64,000 nt of DNA, from assembly GCF_001956215.1 (NCBI RefSeq), contig NZ_MRTQ01000007.1:124001-188000 (forward strand), given 5' to 3'. Origin of the DNA: Paenibacillus sp. FSL R5-0490 (GTDB lineage Bacteria; Bacillota; Bacilli; Bacillales; Cytobacillaceae). The notes beneath the pieces were generated by a model, which saw only the letters and a list, made by a program, of their open reading frames with translations, had not been told where the DNA came from and ran no database searches. Each line of letters opens with the position of its first letter. The first letter of the stretch is position 1. The position numbers were made by a program, and so were the translations under genes. Positions 1 through 8,201 of the stretch are shown in pieces.

Positions 1-158
1 AGAATTGTAAATGCGATAAACATCAGCAAAAAGGCGCCCCCGCCGCTTGTACCGGCTACATATGGGAACTTCCAGATGGCCCCCAGGCCAATCGCCGCAC
101 CGGCCGAGGACATGATAAAGCCGAATTTAGATGACCATTGCTCTCGATTTGTACTCAT
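1..158 (-). CDS. Sodium-dependent (NSS/SNF family) symporter, N-terminal part only
   Basis: The gene runs off the left edge of the window; only the first 52 or so codons are present. The peptide starts [20 protein letters not shown] and continues with [20 protein letters not shown], the first transmembrane segment of the neurotransmitter:sodium symporter family. The [10 protein letters not shown] region forms part of the sodium and substrate site in this family (family knowledge). A strong AGGGGGGA ribosome binding site precedes the ATG. It lies downstream of kynA on the same strand, separated only by a 52-bp repeat array, so a tryptophan or other amino-acid transporter serving the kynurenine pathway is a reasonable inference. 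The substrate cannot be read from this fragment. Confidence 0.85.
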   Translation of the reverse strand, partial: MSTNREQWSSKFGFIMSSAGAAIGLGAIWKFPYVAGTSGGGAFLLMFIAFTI

Positions 159-193
159 AGTTTCCCCCCTGTTTAGTTTCTATTTATATAGGT

Positions 194-401
194 GGTTCGG
201 ACTCTGACTGCGGTTTTTTCGTTGGTCGTGTCTGAACTTGGACCAGGTTCTGACTCTGACCGCGGTTTTCTCGCTGGTTGTGTCCGAAGTTAAACCAAGT
301 TCTGACTCTACCAACGGTTTTTTCGCTGGCTGTGTCTGAAGTTGTACCAGGTTCTGACTCTATCAACCGTTTTTTCGCTGGTTGTGTACGAAGTTACCCG
401 T
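194..401. repeat. Tandem repeat array, 52-bp period (four copies)
   Basis: The anchor GGTTC/AGTTC recurs at 194, 246, 298 and 350, exactly 52 bases apart. The unit reads roughly GGTTCTGACTCT, then a GCGGTTTT tract, then GCTGGTTGTGTC and YGAAGTT. Copies differ at scattered positions. The open frame across it (184-366) is an artefact, because 52 is not a multiple of three and each copy is read in a different frame. The same unit occurs near 9.1, 12.1 and 42.3 kb. It fills the kynA to symporter gap. Confidence 0.9.
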
Positions 402-405
402 GAGA

Positions 406-1260
406 TTACAGCTCTGTACGGATATCCCAAAGTTCAGGGAAGAAGCGCTGGTCCAGGACTTTTTTCAGATAGCCGACACCGGATGAACCGCCTGTGCCCA
501 TTTTGAAGCCGATGATTCGTTCGACCGTTTTCATATGGCGGAAGCGCCACTGCTGGAGCCAGTCTTCGATATCCACAAGTTTTTCCGCAAGCTCGTATAA
601 CTCCCAGTACTTTTCAGGATTTTTATACACAGTCATCCAGGCGTCGCGGACAGAATCATTTTCTTTGTAGGTTCTGGTTACATCTCTGTTCAGAATGTCT
701 TCATCAATTGGCAATCCGGCTTTATGAAGCGCGCGGATCGCTACATCGTAGAGGCCCGGTCTTTCAAATGCTTCTGTTAATCTCGCATGCAGCTCGGGAT
801 CTTTTTGATAGATTTTCAAGACATGCTCGGTTTTGTAGCCTAACGCAAATTCTACCATACGATACTGGTAGGATTGAAAGCCAGATGCCTGGCCAAGGGA
901 ATCGCGGAACTCCATATATTCGGACGGCGTCATGGTAGACAGTACATCCCATGCCTGAATAATCTGCGACTGCGTCTTTGAAACGCGCGACAATCTTTTC
1001 TGTGCTGTGGATAAATCATTGTTTTCAATTGAATGGATGGCTGCGCCCATTTCGTGAAGAATCAGCTTCATCCACAGCTCGCTCACCTGGTGGATGACGA
1101 TGAACAGCATCTCATCATGATGGCCCGAAAGCCTGTTTTGCGCGGATAGAATTTTATCAAGCTGAAGGTATTCACCGTATGTCATGTTATTGGTAAAGTC
1201 TGTATGGATGCTCTTTTCAGAGGTTGTTGCGTTTACGTCCTGATGTTTTTCGTTGATCAT
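406..1260 (-). CDS. kynA: Tryptophan 2,3-dioxygenase
   Basis: 284 residues, the normal length for bacterial KynA. The enzyme is a cytoplasmic heme protein that opens the indole ring of L-tryptophan to N-formylkynurenine, the first step of the kynurenine pathway. Visible signatures are [17 protein letters not shown] (residues 47-63; F53 and H57 match the substrate-pocket Phe/His of characterised enzymes), the [11 protein letters not shown] segment with the substrate-carboxylate Arg, the proximal heme histidine H242 in [14 protein letters not shown], and the [10 protein letters not shown] loop near the C terminus. An AGGAGG-like site precedes the ATG. It is the third gene of kynU-kynB-kynA, 72 bp after kynB, and is expected to be transcribed from the kynU promoter. 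Confidence 0.97.
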   Translation of the reverse strand: MINEKHQDVNATTSEKSIHTDFTNNMTYGEYLQLDKILSAQNRLSGHHDEMLFIVIHQVSELWMKLILHEMGAAIHSIENNDLSTAQKRLSRVSKTQSQIIQAWDVLSTMTPSEYMEFRDSLGQASGFQSYQYRMVEFALGYKTEHVLKIYQKDPELHARLTEAFERPGLYDVAIRALHKAGLPIDEDILNRDVTRTYKENDSVRDAWMTVYKNPEKYWELYELAEKLVDIEDWLQQWRFRHMKTVERIIGFKMGTGGSSGVGYLKKVLDQRFFPELWDIRTEL

Positions 1261-1332
1261 GTTGGTTCCTCCTTGAAATTAGTTATTTGATTAGCCAGTT
1301 CCGGGACAAATTGATACCTGTTATGCTGTCGG

Positions 1333-1962
1333 CTAAATCGGGCGAATAACCGCCCGCACCGGGCTGCCGTCTCCGTCTTTGATCGGGAGCGGCAAGGCAA
1401 TTAGTTCATAATTTCCTTCTTCTACCTCATCCAGCATGATGTTTTCCAGTATATGAATGCCATTCCGATATAAGGCATGATGCGTTTCCATCTCTTTGCT
1501 GTCGAGCTGATCGACAGATGGCACATCCACTCCGAGCAGGCGCACCCCTTTGCTGCCAAGGTGGTCTGCCAAATCCTCCGTCAATTCAGGAATCCGATTC
1601 GGAAACACTTCCGAATCATTCGGAACCGAGGTCCTAAGCAGCACACGTTCTGCGCCTTCGAGATCAAACTTTTTCAGAACCTCCGAGTCCACCTTTTCAT
1701 ACCCAGATACATCGATCACCCTCGCTGGTCCGACATACAGCTCAATGTCCAGATCCAGGATTTTTTCGCCTTCATCATTAAAATGGAACGGCGCATCGAC
1801 ATGGGTGCCCGTATGCAGGCTGGTCGTAATCCGGCCGATATTGACAGAGCCAGTTTGTTCTTTTGTAAAAGCTGTTTCATAGCTGAAAGGGGTATCACCC
1901 GGCCAATGGGCAATGCCGTTTGTGAGCGGCTGAGATATATCGATCCACCCTTTTTTCGTCAT
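1333..1962 (-). CDS. kynB: Kynurenine formamidase (arylformamidase)
   Basis: 209 residues, typical of the cyclase-like metal-dependent KynB family. It hydrolyses N-formylkynurenine to kynurenine and formate. The metal-binding signature HxxxHxDxPxH is visible as H50, H54, D56 and H60 in the segment [14 protein letters not shown], and the N-terminal [19 protein letters not shown] is characteristic. The start codon overlaps the kynU stop (ATGA, 1959-1962), implying translational coupling. Its position between kynU and kynA agrees with the pathway assignment. Confidence 0.96.
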   Translation of the reverse strand: MTKKGWIDISQPLTNGIAHWPGDTPFSYETAFTKEQTGSVNIGRITTSLHTGTHVDAPFHFNDEGEKILDLDIELYVGPARVIDVSGYEKVDSEVLKKFDLEGAERVLLRTSVPNDSEVFPNRIPELTEDLADHLGSKGVRLLGVDVPSVDQLDSKEMETHHALYRNGIHILENIMLDEVEEGNYELIALPLPIKDGDGSPVRAVIRPI

Positions 1963-3227
1963 GCTACAACTCCCCGCTTATTTTCGAATTGCTTATATTT
2001 TTCCTCTTCCATGATGCCTTTTAGAATTTGCACGGTTTTCCACACATCTTCAAACGTGTTGTATAGCGCAACCGGCGCCAGTCGGATTCCATTCGGCGCC
2101 CGGAAATCCGGGATGACTCCCTCTGCCTTCAGCGCCTTGCAGATCCTTGCTGCTTCCGGGTGCTCCAGATAAATATGGCCGCCCCGCTTCTTTTCATCAA
2201 GCGGATTGCGCAGGACAAGGCCATGTCCTTCAAGCTCTTGCTGAATCAGTTCGATCATATAGCCTGTCAGCTGAAGAGATTTTTCACGGATTCGTTCCAT
2301 GCCTACTTCATTAAACATGCTTAGTGAGCCAATAATCGGCGCCATGCTGAAAATATTCGGCGTACCGATCTGGTAGGCGCCTGCATCCTCAGCCGCAGTC
2401 AGCACATGTTCCATATCAAACTGCTTATCCTTGCGGGAGCTGAACCAGCCTGCCAGTCCCGGAACCTGTCCAAAGTGGCGCTTGTTCACAAACAGCCCGC
2501 CAGTTGAACCAGGACCGCCATTCAGATGCTTATAGTTGCACCAGAACGCGAAATCGACATCCCAATCACTCAGGGAATGGGGGACAGATCCAACCGAGTG
2601 GCATAGATCAAAGCCAATTTCAATCCCGCGCTTATGAGCCTCAGCAGTCAAATACTCCATATCCAGCACCTGGCCACTTCGATATAAAACACCCGGCAGG
2701 ACAATCAGCGCGATTTCATCCGTCATGGCCGCGACAATGTCTTCTTCTCTCAATGTATGTCCATCCGCACTTTTCACCCGGACAAGATGCTCATCAGGAT
2801 CATAGCCCTTCAGCTTCACCTGGCTTTGCAGCGCATAAATATCACTTGGAAAATTAAGCTCGTCTGCCAGTATCTTTGTTCTTTTTCCTTCCGGCTTGTA
2901 AAAAGTGGAGACTAGCTGGTGAAGGTTAACGGTTGTGGAACCGCTTACAACTACTTCCTCCGGATTTGCCCCTACGATTGGCGCAAGCTCTTTACCCAGT
3001 TTTTCAGATAGATAAAACCAGGGATTATCCCCTTCTGTCCACCCGTCAATGGCATGGTTCTTCCAGGAATCCAGCAGGTCAAGGAGTGATTTCTCCGCAC
3101 GTTTTGAAAGCAGGCCAAGTGAATTGCCATCCAGATAAATTCCATCTTCTTTTATATAAAACTCTTCCCGGCAGGACAGGTCATTTTGTTCATCAAGTCT
3201 GACTGCATACTCTTTTGTTATATCCAT
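1959..3227 (-). CDS. kynU: Kynureninase
   Basis: 422 residues, normal for the fold-type I PLP enzyme that cleaves kynurenine to anthranilate and alanine (and 3-hydroxykynurenine to 3-hydroxyanthranilate). The PLP lysine is K233 in [17 protein letters not shown]. The cofactor-pyridine aspartate D207 and H210 lie in [10 protein letters not shown], and the FPSDIYALQ segment is also typical. It is the first gene of the operon. A consensus promoter (TTGACA, 17-bp spacer, TATAAT) lies about 40 bp upstream. No quinolinate-synthesis genes are adjacent, so tryptophan breakdown to anthranilate, rather than NAD synthesis, is the likelier role (inference). Confidence 0.97.
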   Translation of the reverse strand: MDITKEYAVRLDEQNDLSCREEFYIKEDGIYLDGNSLGLLSKRAEKSLLDLLDSWKNHAIDGWTEGDNPWFYLSEKLGKELAPIVGANPEEVVVSGSTTVNLHQLVSTFYKPEGKRTKILADELNFPSDIYALQSQVKLKGYDPDEHLVRVKSADGHTLREEDIVAAMTDEIALIVLPGVLYRSGQVLDMEYLTAEAHKRGIEIGFDLCHSVGSVPHSLSDWDVDFAFWCNYKHLNGGPGSTGGLFVNKRHFGQVPGLAGWFSSRKDKQFDMEHVLTAAEDAGAYQIGTPNIFSMAPIIGSLSMFNEVGMERIREKSLQLTGYMIELIQQELEGHGLVLRNPLDEKKRGGHIYLEHPEAARICKALKAEGVIPDFRAPNGIRLAPVALYNTFEDVWKTVQILKGIMEEEKYKQFENKRGVVA

Positions 3228-3265
3228 AGATTTCCAACCTTTCAGAATATTTATTATTTACGAAA

Positions 3266-3294
3266 ATTATATTGTTTGATTGACACTATGTCAA
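3266..3294 (-). promoter_or_regulatory. Sigma-A promoter of the kynUBA operon
   Basis: On the minus strand, TTGACA (3289-3294) and TATAAT (3266-3271) are separated by exactly 17 bp, a perfect consensus match. The -35 box overlaps the right half of the dyad at 3281-3293, so a repressor bound there would block RNA polymerase. Confidence 0.85.
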
Positions 3295-3303
3295 TGATAT
3301 AAT
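3275..3303 (+). promoter_or_regulatory. Promoter of the divergent tetR gene
   Basis: TTTGAT (3275-3280), a 17-bp spacer and a consensus TATAAT (3298-3303) precede the TetR gene. The spacer contains the dyad TGACA-CTA-TGTCA, so this promoter and the kynU promoter overlap back to back. Autoregulation is the natural inference. Confidence 0.65.
3281..3293. promoter_or_regulatory. Candidate TetR operator between kynU and tetR
   Basis: Perfect inverted repeat TGACA-CTA-TGTCA lying inside both divergent promoters. A third half site (TGTCA) follows at 3304-3308. Its position is typical for TetR-family repression of a neighbouring operon together with autoregulation. Binding is inferred, not shown. 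Confidence 0.65.
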
Positions 3304-3341
3304 GTCAGTAATATTAGAAAATAAACAAGGGAATGAAATAG

Positions 3342-3959
3342 ATGAATAATTCCATAGATCAATTGCCGGCGAGGCAGCAGCAGGCCCTGAAAACACGCCA
3401 AAAGCTTCTCCAGGCCGGTAAAGAAGTTTTTCTCGAAAACGGATTTCAAAAAGCGACCATCTCCCAAGTGATCAAAAAAGCAAAAACAGGCTATGGTACG
3501 GCATACGTCTATTTTAAAAATAAAGACGAGCTTTTCATTACATTAATGGAAGATCTTATGAACCAGTTTTACGAAGTGGCAGAGATGCCCTTTAAGCCGC
3601 AGGCCAAAGAAGAGGCCTATGAAAATATTAAAAAGCAGGTGAGGCTGTTCCTGCAGTTGGCTTTGGATGAGCGGGACATGATGAAGGTCGTAAAAGAGGC
3701 AATCGGCGTCTCACCTGAGATAGAGGAAAAATGGTACGGAATCCGTGAACGCTTCATCGAACGGATTTCAGTCGACATCCGCTACGCTCAGTCACAAAAG
3801 CTTGCCAAAGAGAACCTTAACCCGGCCCTCACCGCGAGAGGCTGGTTCTATTCGAATGAAATGTTCATGTGGGAGCTGGTGATGAACAAGGAGAAGTATC
3901 AGATGGATGATGTGATTGTGAACTTGACGAGGATGTATACAGGCGGATTGTACGAATAA
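3342..3959 (+). CDS. TetR/AcrR-family regulator, probable repressor of kynUBA
   Basis: 205 residues. The N-terminal helix-turn-helix is clear (residues about 20-65; AGKEVFLENGFQKATISQVI followed by GTAYVYFKNKDELF). The C-terminal ligand domain is less conserved. An AAGGGA site lies ahead of the ATG. The gene is divergent from kynU with a shared operator-like dyad, so local control of tryptophan degradation, perhaps released by kynurenine or tryptophan, is inferred from context only. It ends in a bidirectional terminator. Confidence 0.88.
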   Translation: MNNSIDQLPARQQQALKTRQKLLQAGKEVFLENGFQKATISQVIKKAKTGYGTAYVYFKNKDELFITLMEDLMNQFYEVAEMPFKPQAKEEAYENIKKQVRLFLQLALDERDMMKVVKEAIGVSPEIEEKWYGIRERFIERISVDIRYAQSQKLAKENLNPALTARGWFYSNEMFMWELVMNKEKYQMDDVIVNLTRMYTGGLYE

Positions 3960-3980
3960 AGCGAGGATTAATGACAACGC

Positions 3981-4018
3981 AAAAAAGGTGCCTCTCCCTT
4001 AGGAAAGACACCTTTTTT
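3981..4018. terminator. Bidirectional terminator between tetR and the phosphotransferase gene
   Basis: Stem AAAAAAGGTGCCTCTC pairs with the GAAAGACACCTTTTTT arm with one G-U/mismatch position; U-runs on both strands. The flanking genes converge here. Confidence 0.8.
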
Positions 4019-4032
4019 CAATTTCAAAACTA

Positions 4033-4069
4033 CTTCCGAACGTTTCGGAAGGGACAGGCTTCGTGTCCC
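4033..4069. repeat. Dispersed palindrome, GGGACAGG type (copy 1)
   Basis: Two adjacent hairpins: CTTCCGAACGTTTCGGAAG, then GGGACAGGCTTCGTGTCCC. The same two-hairpin layout is seen at 7098-7138. It sits directly after the stop of the minus-strand gene at 4075, so it may act as a weak terminator or 3-prime stabiliser. Confidence 0.75.
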
Positions 4070-4074
4070 GCTTC

Positions 4075-4866
4075 TTAGATCCACTCTTTCCCGTGCTGAC
4101 GAATGAATTCAATATCTTTTTGATAGTGTTCATAATGGCCTTCATCCAGCATTTTTTGAAAGGCAGCGTCACCCTCACCGGCTTTTCTTTTCATGTACTG
4201 ACATAATCCTTCTAACCGGAGCAATACCATCTCCACATAGTCTTCTTCCATTTCCGCCATACCGTAGGATTCAAAAAACAACTTAACTCTTTGTCTTATG
4301 CGGCTGGCATCAAGAGGTGGATTATAATGAACGGCTTCGCCTGTTTCGGTATGATAATGCCTGCTTAATGGAACGCAGGTATAAAGAGCATACGCTATGT
4401 CCCATAGTCTTGGTCCGGGAGCCGCAAGGTCAAAATCGATAATGCCTGCCGGCTTTTCGTGATTAAAAATAATGTTGTAAATGGCAAAATCATTGTGACA
4501 GACAACCTCCTGGTTATCTGGAGTATTGTCTAATGGCTTCCATTCACTCGGTATAGGAAAATCACTCACCGCATCATGATAGTGCCGGAGCATCTTCGCT
4601 ATTTGTTTTAAAACATCATTGGACCACATGTATTCTTTTAAAGGGTAATTGCCCGCTTCCCCTTCAATATAGGATAAAATTTCTCTGCCTTTGTCATCCA
4701 TTCCTAGAAACTTTGGCGCAAAGTTGAAACCTTTGCTTTCCAAATGCTTTAATAAACGGTGAATTCTGGGACTGTCCGGCTTCAGTTCACGCCGGACAGT
4801 ATCTCCGGAACGATAGACACGAGAGACATTCCCTCCTGTCAGCAGCTCTTCGTTTTGATTCTTCAT
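4075..4866 (-). CDS. Aminoglycoside phosphotransferase (APH/choline kinase) family protein
   Basis: 263 residues from the chosen ATG at 4866, preceded by GGGGGAAT. A longer frame to 4956 has no ribosome binding site. It has a protein-kinase-like fold: catalytic VCHNDFAIYNIIF (HxDxxxxN) and the metal-binding GIIDFDLAAPG (IDFD), both near residues 150-180, and an N-terminal nucleotide region GGNVSRVYRSGDTVRR. Relatives phosphorylate aminoglycosides, choline, homoserine or other small alcohols. The divergent N-terminal part does not identify a drug-resistance enzyme, so the substrate is unknown. Confidence 0.85.
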   Translation of the reverse strand: MKNQNEELLTGGNVSRVYRSGDTVRRELKPDSPRIHRLLKHLESKGFNFAPKFLGMDDKGREILSYIEGEAGNYPLKEYMWSNDVLKQIAKMLRHYHDAVSDFPIPSEWKPLDNTPDNQEVVCHNDFAIYNIIFNHEKPAGIIDFDLAAPGPRLWDIAYALYTCVPLSRHYHTETGEAVHYNPPLDASRIRQRVKLFFESYGMAEMEEDYVEMVLLRLEGLCQYMKRKAGEGDAAFQKMLDEGHYEHYQKDIEFIRQHGKEWI

Positions 4867-5191
4867 TAAAATTCCCCCAATAATATAGGGACCCAGCAGC
4901 TGTGTCAATAGAGATGTATTTTTACCCAAAAATAAAAGCAGAGCTGCGAAAGGCATCTGCTTGGCAATGGGAATTTAATTGTCCACACCATGTATCCCTT
5001 GAATGATTTCAGATAGACAAATAAACGCACCCTTACAAATCAAGGACCGCCGCCTGTCTCTATCCAATTAATGAATCATTTCAAGTTATTCCACATGTGT
5101 AAAATAGATTCCCCTTTCTTTACATCTCTTGAATAGACTTTACCATAGAATGGAATCTAATGGTATCTGCTTTTATGATTATTCAATTATT
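4867..5191. other. Intergenic stretch without a recognised feature
   Basis: About 325 bp between two minus-strand genes. I looked for a T-box (AGGGTGGNACCGCG), riboswitch-like helices, short open frames with a ribosome binding site and repeats, and found none convincing. It must contain the promoter of the phosphotransferase gene, but no consensus pair stands out. Confidence 0.5.
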
Positions 5192-5659
5192 TCAGGTCGA
5201 TTCTGATATCCTTTTCTCATAATCAATATATTCCTCAATAAAACCCCTGTATTCACCTGTTAATCCATCCGGCAAGTTACACAGCCCAAAATACTGCAAT
5301 TCTAACGACTCGTTATAATCTGCCTTCAGCTCTCCACTTACTTTTTTCGTAAAATATAGGGCTGTTGCAGAATAAAGTTCGTCACCATTTTGAACTTTCA
5401 AGTAGTACTCGGAACCGGAAAATACATTCAGCAGCTTCAGGTTTTCCACTGCCAATCCTGTCTCTTCAAAGACTTCTCTTTTTGCTGTTTCTTCAAAGCT
5501 TTCCCCCAAATCCATCAGCCCGCCTGGCAGCCCCCAGCAGCCATCATGCCTTTTTTGCAATAACACTTCATTTCGCTCATTTAAAATAATGACCACTGAA
5601 CCCGGCAGAATAATGGGTCTATGCCCTACATACTGTCTGAGATATTTATAGTATTCCAC
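5192..5659 (-). CDS. NUDIX hydrolase
   Basis: 155 residues from a GTG at 5659, preceded by GAGGGGG. A longer frame reaches 5875, but it contains the terminator of the upstream gene (5791-5821), and family members begin just where this GTG lies (VEYYKYLRQYVGHRPIILPG). The Nudix box GX5EX7REUXEEXGU is intact: GGLMDLGESFEETAKREVFE followed by ETGL, roughly residues 58-81. The family hydrolyses nucleoside diphosphates linked to another moiety. The substrate cannot be predicted. Confidence 0.88.
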   Translation of the reverse strand: MEYYKYLRQYVGHRPIILPGSVVIILNERNEVLLQKRHDGCWGLPGGLMDLGESFEETAKREVFEETGLAVENLKLLNVFSGSEYYLKVQNGDELYSATALYFTKKVSGELKADYNESLELQYFGLCNLPDGLTGEYRGFIEEYIDYEKRISEST

Positions 5660-5790
5660 TTTCCTTAGCCCCCTCTGTTCCAATGACAGGCCAATAAACC
5701 TGTCGCCTTCTCCCACCTTACATATTCTTGAAATTTGTGCTGGATACCTTTTTTCATCTGCAAAATCCCTGCGGTCCGCAGCATTATCAC

Positions 5791-5821
5791 AAAAAGGACT
5801 GCCATATGCAAATGGCAGTCC
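5791..5821 (-). terminator. Intrinsic terminator of the yqiG-like gene
   Basis: Perfect 10-bp stem GGACTGCCAT/ATGGCAGTCC with a 6-base loop, followed on the minus strand by TTTTT. It lies 32 bp after the stop of the oxidoreductase gene and rules out the long NUDIX frame. Confidence 0.92.
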
Positions 5822-5853
5822 CTCTTTTGTTTCTCTCGCGAAATGCGAATTAC

Positions 5854-6975
5854 TTAATCCACAACCGGAAACCACCCCGGAGTGTTCACAATTGCCTGCC
5901 AGAGCGGATCCGGGATAACCAGTTTTTCCTGGTCCTTTTTAGATAATGTGACGGCAATTTCAGATTCTTTTCCTTCCTGTACCTTCAGCACCCAATCCGG
6001 CTCCATAATCAGCTCGCGGCCAAGGGCGACCATGGCCACTCCTGTTTCCAGTGCTTTCACAGCTTCATCAGGAGTATGGATCGCCCCTACTCCGATAAGC
6101 GGAAGGCGATTATTGATTTTTTCTAATAGATGCTGTATTCTCGGCTTAGCTTCATCAGCCCCGCGTCTCGGTTTGGACCAGAAGTCCATCAGGGAGACAT
6201 GAAGGTAGTCCAGCCCTTTATCTGACAGGACATCCACCAGTTGAAGAGTATCGTCCATGGTGATTCCTGGATCGGTCGGTTCTTCCGGAGAAAAACGGTA
6301 TCCTACAATGAATGGCTCCTTTGCATGCTCTTTTACCGCTTTTTGGACTGCATCTACCACAGCAAGAGGAAACGTCATGCGTTTCTCAAGGCTGCCTCCG
6401 AATCGGTCCTCACGGCGATTTGAATGCGGAGAAAAGAACTGCTGAATTAAGTAGCCATTGGCGCCATGGATTTCAACGCCATCATAGCCTGCCTCGATGG
6501 CCCGGCGGGTAGTCTCGCCGAAAGCGGCAATGATTTCCTCCACTTCTTTTTCCGTCAGTGCTCTTGGCGTATTGCTGCTTCCTTCAGATGCAACCGTACT
6601 GGCACTGACTGTTTCGCCATTTGGAACGAGCTCTGGCGGACATTCTCTCCCGCCATGGAAAATCTGCAAAATGGCTTTGGCACCCTGCTCTTTAATGCTT
6701 GATGCCAGCCTTGAAAGACTTGGAATCATCCCGTCATGATCGCCGCCGAATTCACCATGGAATCCTTTTCCGTTGGCTGTCACATTTGTACAGGCCGTAA
6801 TCACCATTCCGGCCCCTTTGGAGCGGCGTACATAATAATCGATCTCGGCATCTGACACGGTTCCATCCGGATGGGAAGCGAAATTCGTCATCGGCGCCAG
6901 GACCACCCTGTTTTTTATTTCGACCTTATTTTTTAACTCCAATGATTCTACTAGTGGTTTATAGCTTGGATTCAT
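5854..6975 (-). CDS. yqiG: NADH-dependent flavin oxidoreductase, YqiG-like (Old Yellow Enzyme family)
   Basis: 373 residues, close to B. subtilis YqiG. An FMN TIM barrel: NRVVLAPMTNFASHPDG at the N terminus, the EIHGANGYLIQQFFSPHSN catalytic/FMN segment, RREDRFGGSLEKR, and a C-terminal PLIGVGAIHTPDEA...VALGRELI phosphate site. It would reduce activated C=C bonds or degrade xenobiotics; the natural substrate is unknown. ATG 6975 is chosen over the GTG three codons upstream because AAGGAG lies 8 bp before the ATG and abuts the GTG. A strong terminator follows. It is a single-gene unit. Confidence 0.88.
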   Translation of the reverse strand: MNPSYKPLVESLELKNKVEIKNRVVLAPMTNFASHPDGTVSDAEIDYYVRRSKGAGMVITACTNVTANGKGFHGEFGGDHDGMIPSLSRLASSIKEQGAKAILQIFHGGRECPPELVPNGETVSASTVASEGSSNTPRALTEKEVEEIIAAFGETTRRAIEAGYDGVEIHGANGYLIQQFFSPHSNRREDRFGGSLEKRMTFPLAVVDAVQKAVKEHAKEPFIVGYRFSPEEPTDPGITMDDTLQLVDVLSDKGLDYLHVSLMDFWSKPRRGADEAKPRIQHLLEKINNRLPLIGVGAIHTPDEAVKALETGVAMVALGRELIMEPDWVLKVQEGKESEIAVTLSKKDQEKLVIPDPLWQAIVNTPGWFPVVD

Positions 6976-7097
6976 ATAAGTCACTCCTTTTTTTCGTTCA
7001 CACCTAGTTTGTTTAATGTTTACACAAAATAAACTGGCATCAAACTTACTGTAATACTATAAGTTACAGTTAAGGCAGTCAATTATTTGAATCGCAG

Positions 7098-7138
7098 CGT
7101 TCCCAAAGGAACAGAGGGACAGGTCCCTTGTCCCTCTG
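7098..7138. repeat. Dispersed palindrome, GGGACAGG type (copy 2)
   Basis: GCGTTCCCAAAGGAAC hairpin followed by AGAGGGACAGG-TCCCTTGTCCCTCT. It has the same two-part layout as 4033-4069, and again lies just beyond the stop codon of a minus-strand gene (7147). Confidence 0.8.
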
Positions 7139-7146
7139 CTAAAGAC

Positions 7147-7587
7147 TTATTCCTGGTCCCAGGATATATTCTCGATGATCACATCCAGTTGGCCGCTTGG
7201 GATCATGAGTGACGTTTTCTCTCCCAAATTTTTCAACAGAAGCTGTCTGCCAACCGGAGACAGGAACGAAATACAGCCATTATCAGGGTCTGACTCTTCC
7301 GGGAGGCAAATATGATAAACTTCCCGATCATCCTCCCCGTCAAACAATACGGTTACCTTTGTACCAATCAATACTTTCCGCAAAGGCTGTTCCGCCGGCG
7401 CCTGATTACAAAGAGCAAGGTATTGCTCTACTTCCCTTACATAAATACTGAGAAAATCCCTTCTTCTCTCCTTCAGCGGAGTGGAAGAAAGGTAAAGGCC
7501 ATTCAAGTCCTGATGATTTTCATCAATATACGTCAGCTGTTTAATAAAGAATTCTTTTTCAGTGAGAGCTTCAAGACTATGGTTCAT
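7147..7587 (-). CDS. GreA/GreB C-terminal-domain protein
   Basis: 146 residues from ATG 7587, preceded by AGGGGGG at 9 bp; the longer frame to 7614 lacks a site. The C-terminal two thirds match the GreA/GreB FKBP-like domain: VTVLFDGEDDREVYHICLPE, then the PVGRQLLLKNLGEK segment typical of GreA (SP-x-G-xALLG-x-x-G). The N-terminal part is shorter than, and unlike, the classic GreA coiled coil, though it is helical (ALTEKEFFIKQLTYIDENHQ). It probably binds RNA polymerase, but transcript-cleavage stimulation cannot be assumed. Flanking hairpins suggest a monocistronic unit. Confidence 0.75.
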   Translation of the reverse strand: MNHSLEALTEKEFFIKQLTYIDENHQDLNGLYLSSTPLKERRRDFLSIYVREVEQYLALCNQAPAEQPLRKVLIGTKVTVLFDGEDDREVYHICLPEESDPDNGCISFLSPVGRQLLLKNLGEKTSLMIPSGQLDVIIENISWDQE

Positions 7588-7674
7588 AATAGATAACCCC
7601 CCTGCTCGGATCAAACACCCTGCAAAACATCAATTTTTCTGTCATTTTCCATGCACCATCCTTTTTGAATATAT

Positions 7675-7711
7675 AAAAAGCAGACCTTTCCCATTTGAAA
7701 AAGAAAGGTCT
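7675..7711 (-). terminator. Intrinsic terminator of the VOC-family gene
   Basis: Stem AGACCTTTC (7682-7690) pairs with GAAAGGTCT (7703-7711). The minus-strand transcript ends in a U-rich run. It lies downstream of the gene at 7768. Confidence 0.75.
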
Positions 7712-7767
7712 ACTATATATTTACAACATAGCATATAGATACCTGAAAAGCCAGCTAACTTATGCGA

Positions 7768-8145
7768 TCATTGGCAAACCCCGAGCGGATTCCCATCAGG
7801 ATCAAAGAATGTAAAAAATTTCGTAGTCCCTTCTCCGCCAATTGGATTCACGTTTACACCTTTCTCAAGTAAAAGCTTATGAGTTTCTTCAATATCTTCC
7901 GGAATGAAGTTATAATATTTCCCCACGCCAAACTGATTTTCCGGAAACTTCATCGGCTGATGAGGACTGGTTCTGACAAGGCAGACGACAGTTTGCGCCT
8001 GTTCCCCAATCCGCATGACAGCTGCCTCTTTTTCCATGTAAATCAGCTGAAATCCCAGTATTTCTTCATACCAGCCTGCTGAATGCTCAGGGTTTTTTAC
8101 CGGTATAAAAATTCCTTCCACGCCTTTTAGCAGCGGTTTGCTCAT
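7768..8145 (-). CDS. VOC-family (glyoxalase/bleomycin-resistance fold) protein
   Basis: 125 residues from ATG 8145 with AAAGGAGA 7 bp upstream; the frame to 8193 is an unused extension. Two beta-alpha-beta-beta-beta modules are visible: VEGIFIPVKNPEHSAGWYEE at the N terminus and FNFIPEDIEE-like plus FFTFFDPDGNPLGVCQ at the end. The latter carries the usual DPDGN motif and a metal or substrate ligand region. Members include glyoxalase I, extradiol dioxygenases and drug-binding proteins. Nothing here picks out a specific reaction. The upstream GNAT gene is 56 bp away on the same strand. Confidence 0.85.
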   Translation of the reverse strand: MSKPLLKGVEGIFIPVKNPEHSAGWYEEILGFQLIYMEKEAAVMRIGEQAQTVVCLVRTSPHQPMKFPENQFGVGKYYNFIPEDIEETHKLLLEKGVNVNPIGGEGTTKFFTFFDPDGNPLGVCQ

Positions 8146-8201
8146 TAGAATCTCTCCTTTTAAATTTGAATGATATTTACCATCAATACTCATGCTTATT
8201 A

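Noticed and set aside
184-366. 60-codon minus-strand open frame over the first repeat array (and similar frames at 12062-12283 and 42498-42689)
   Set aside because: The encoded peptides are the 52-bp repeat read in successive frames; there is no ribosome binding site, and the frame changes with each unit because 52 is not divisible by three.
1477-2172. 231-codon plus-strand frame opposite kynB/kynU
   Set aside because: It lies antisense to two well-identified genes, with no ribosome binding site and atypical composition. It is a shadow frame caused by codon structure on the other strand.
4957-5191. Possible T-box or riboswitch upstream of the phosphotransferase gene
   Set aside because: No T-box consensus, no conserved riboswitch core and no terminator/antiterminator pair before the gene.
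5660-5875. N-terminal extension of the NUDIX frame
   Set aside because: It contains the perfect terminator of the upstream oxidoreductase gene and has no ribosome binding site. The GTG at 5659 has both a good site and the expected family start.
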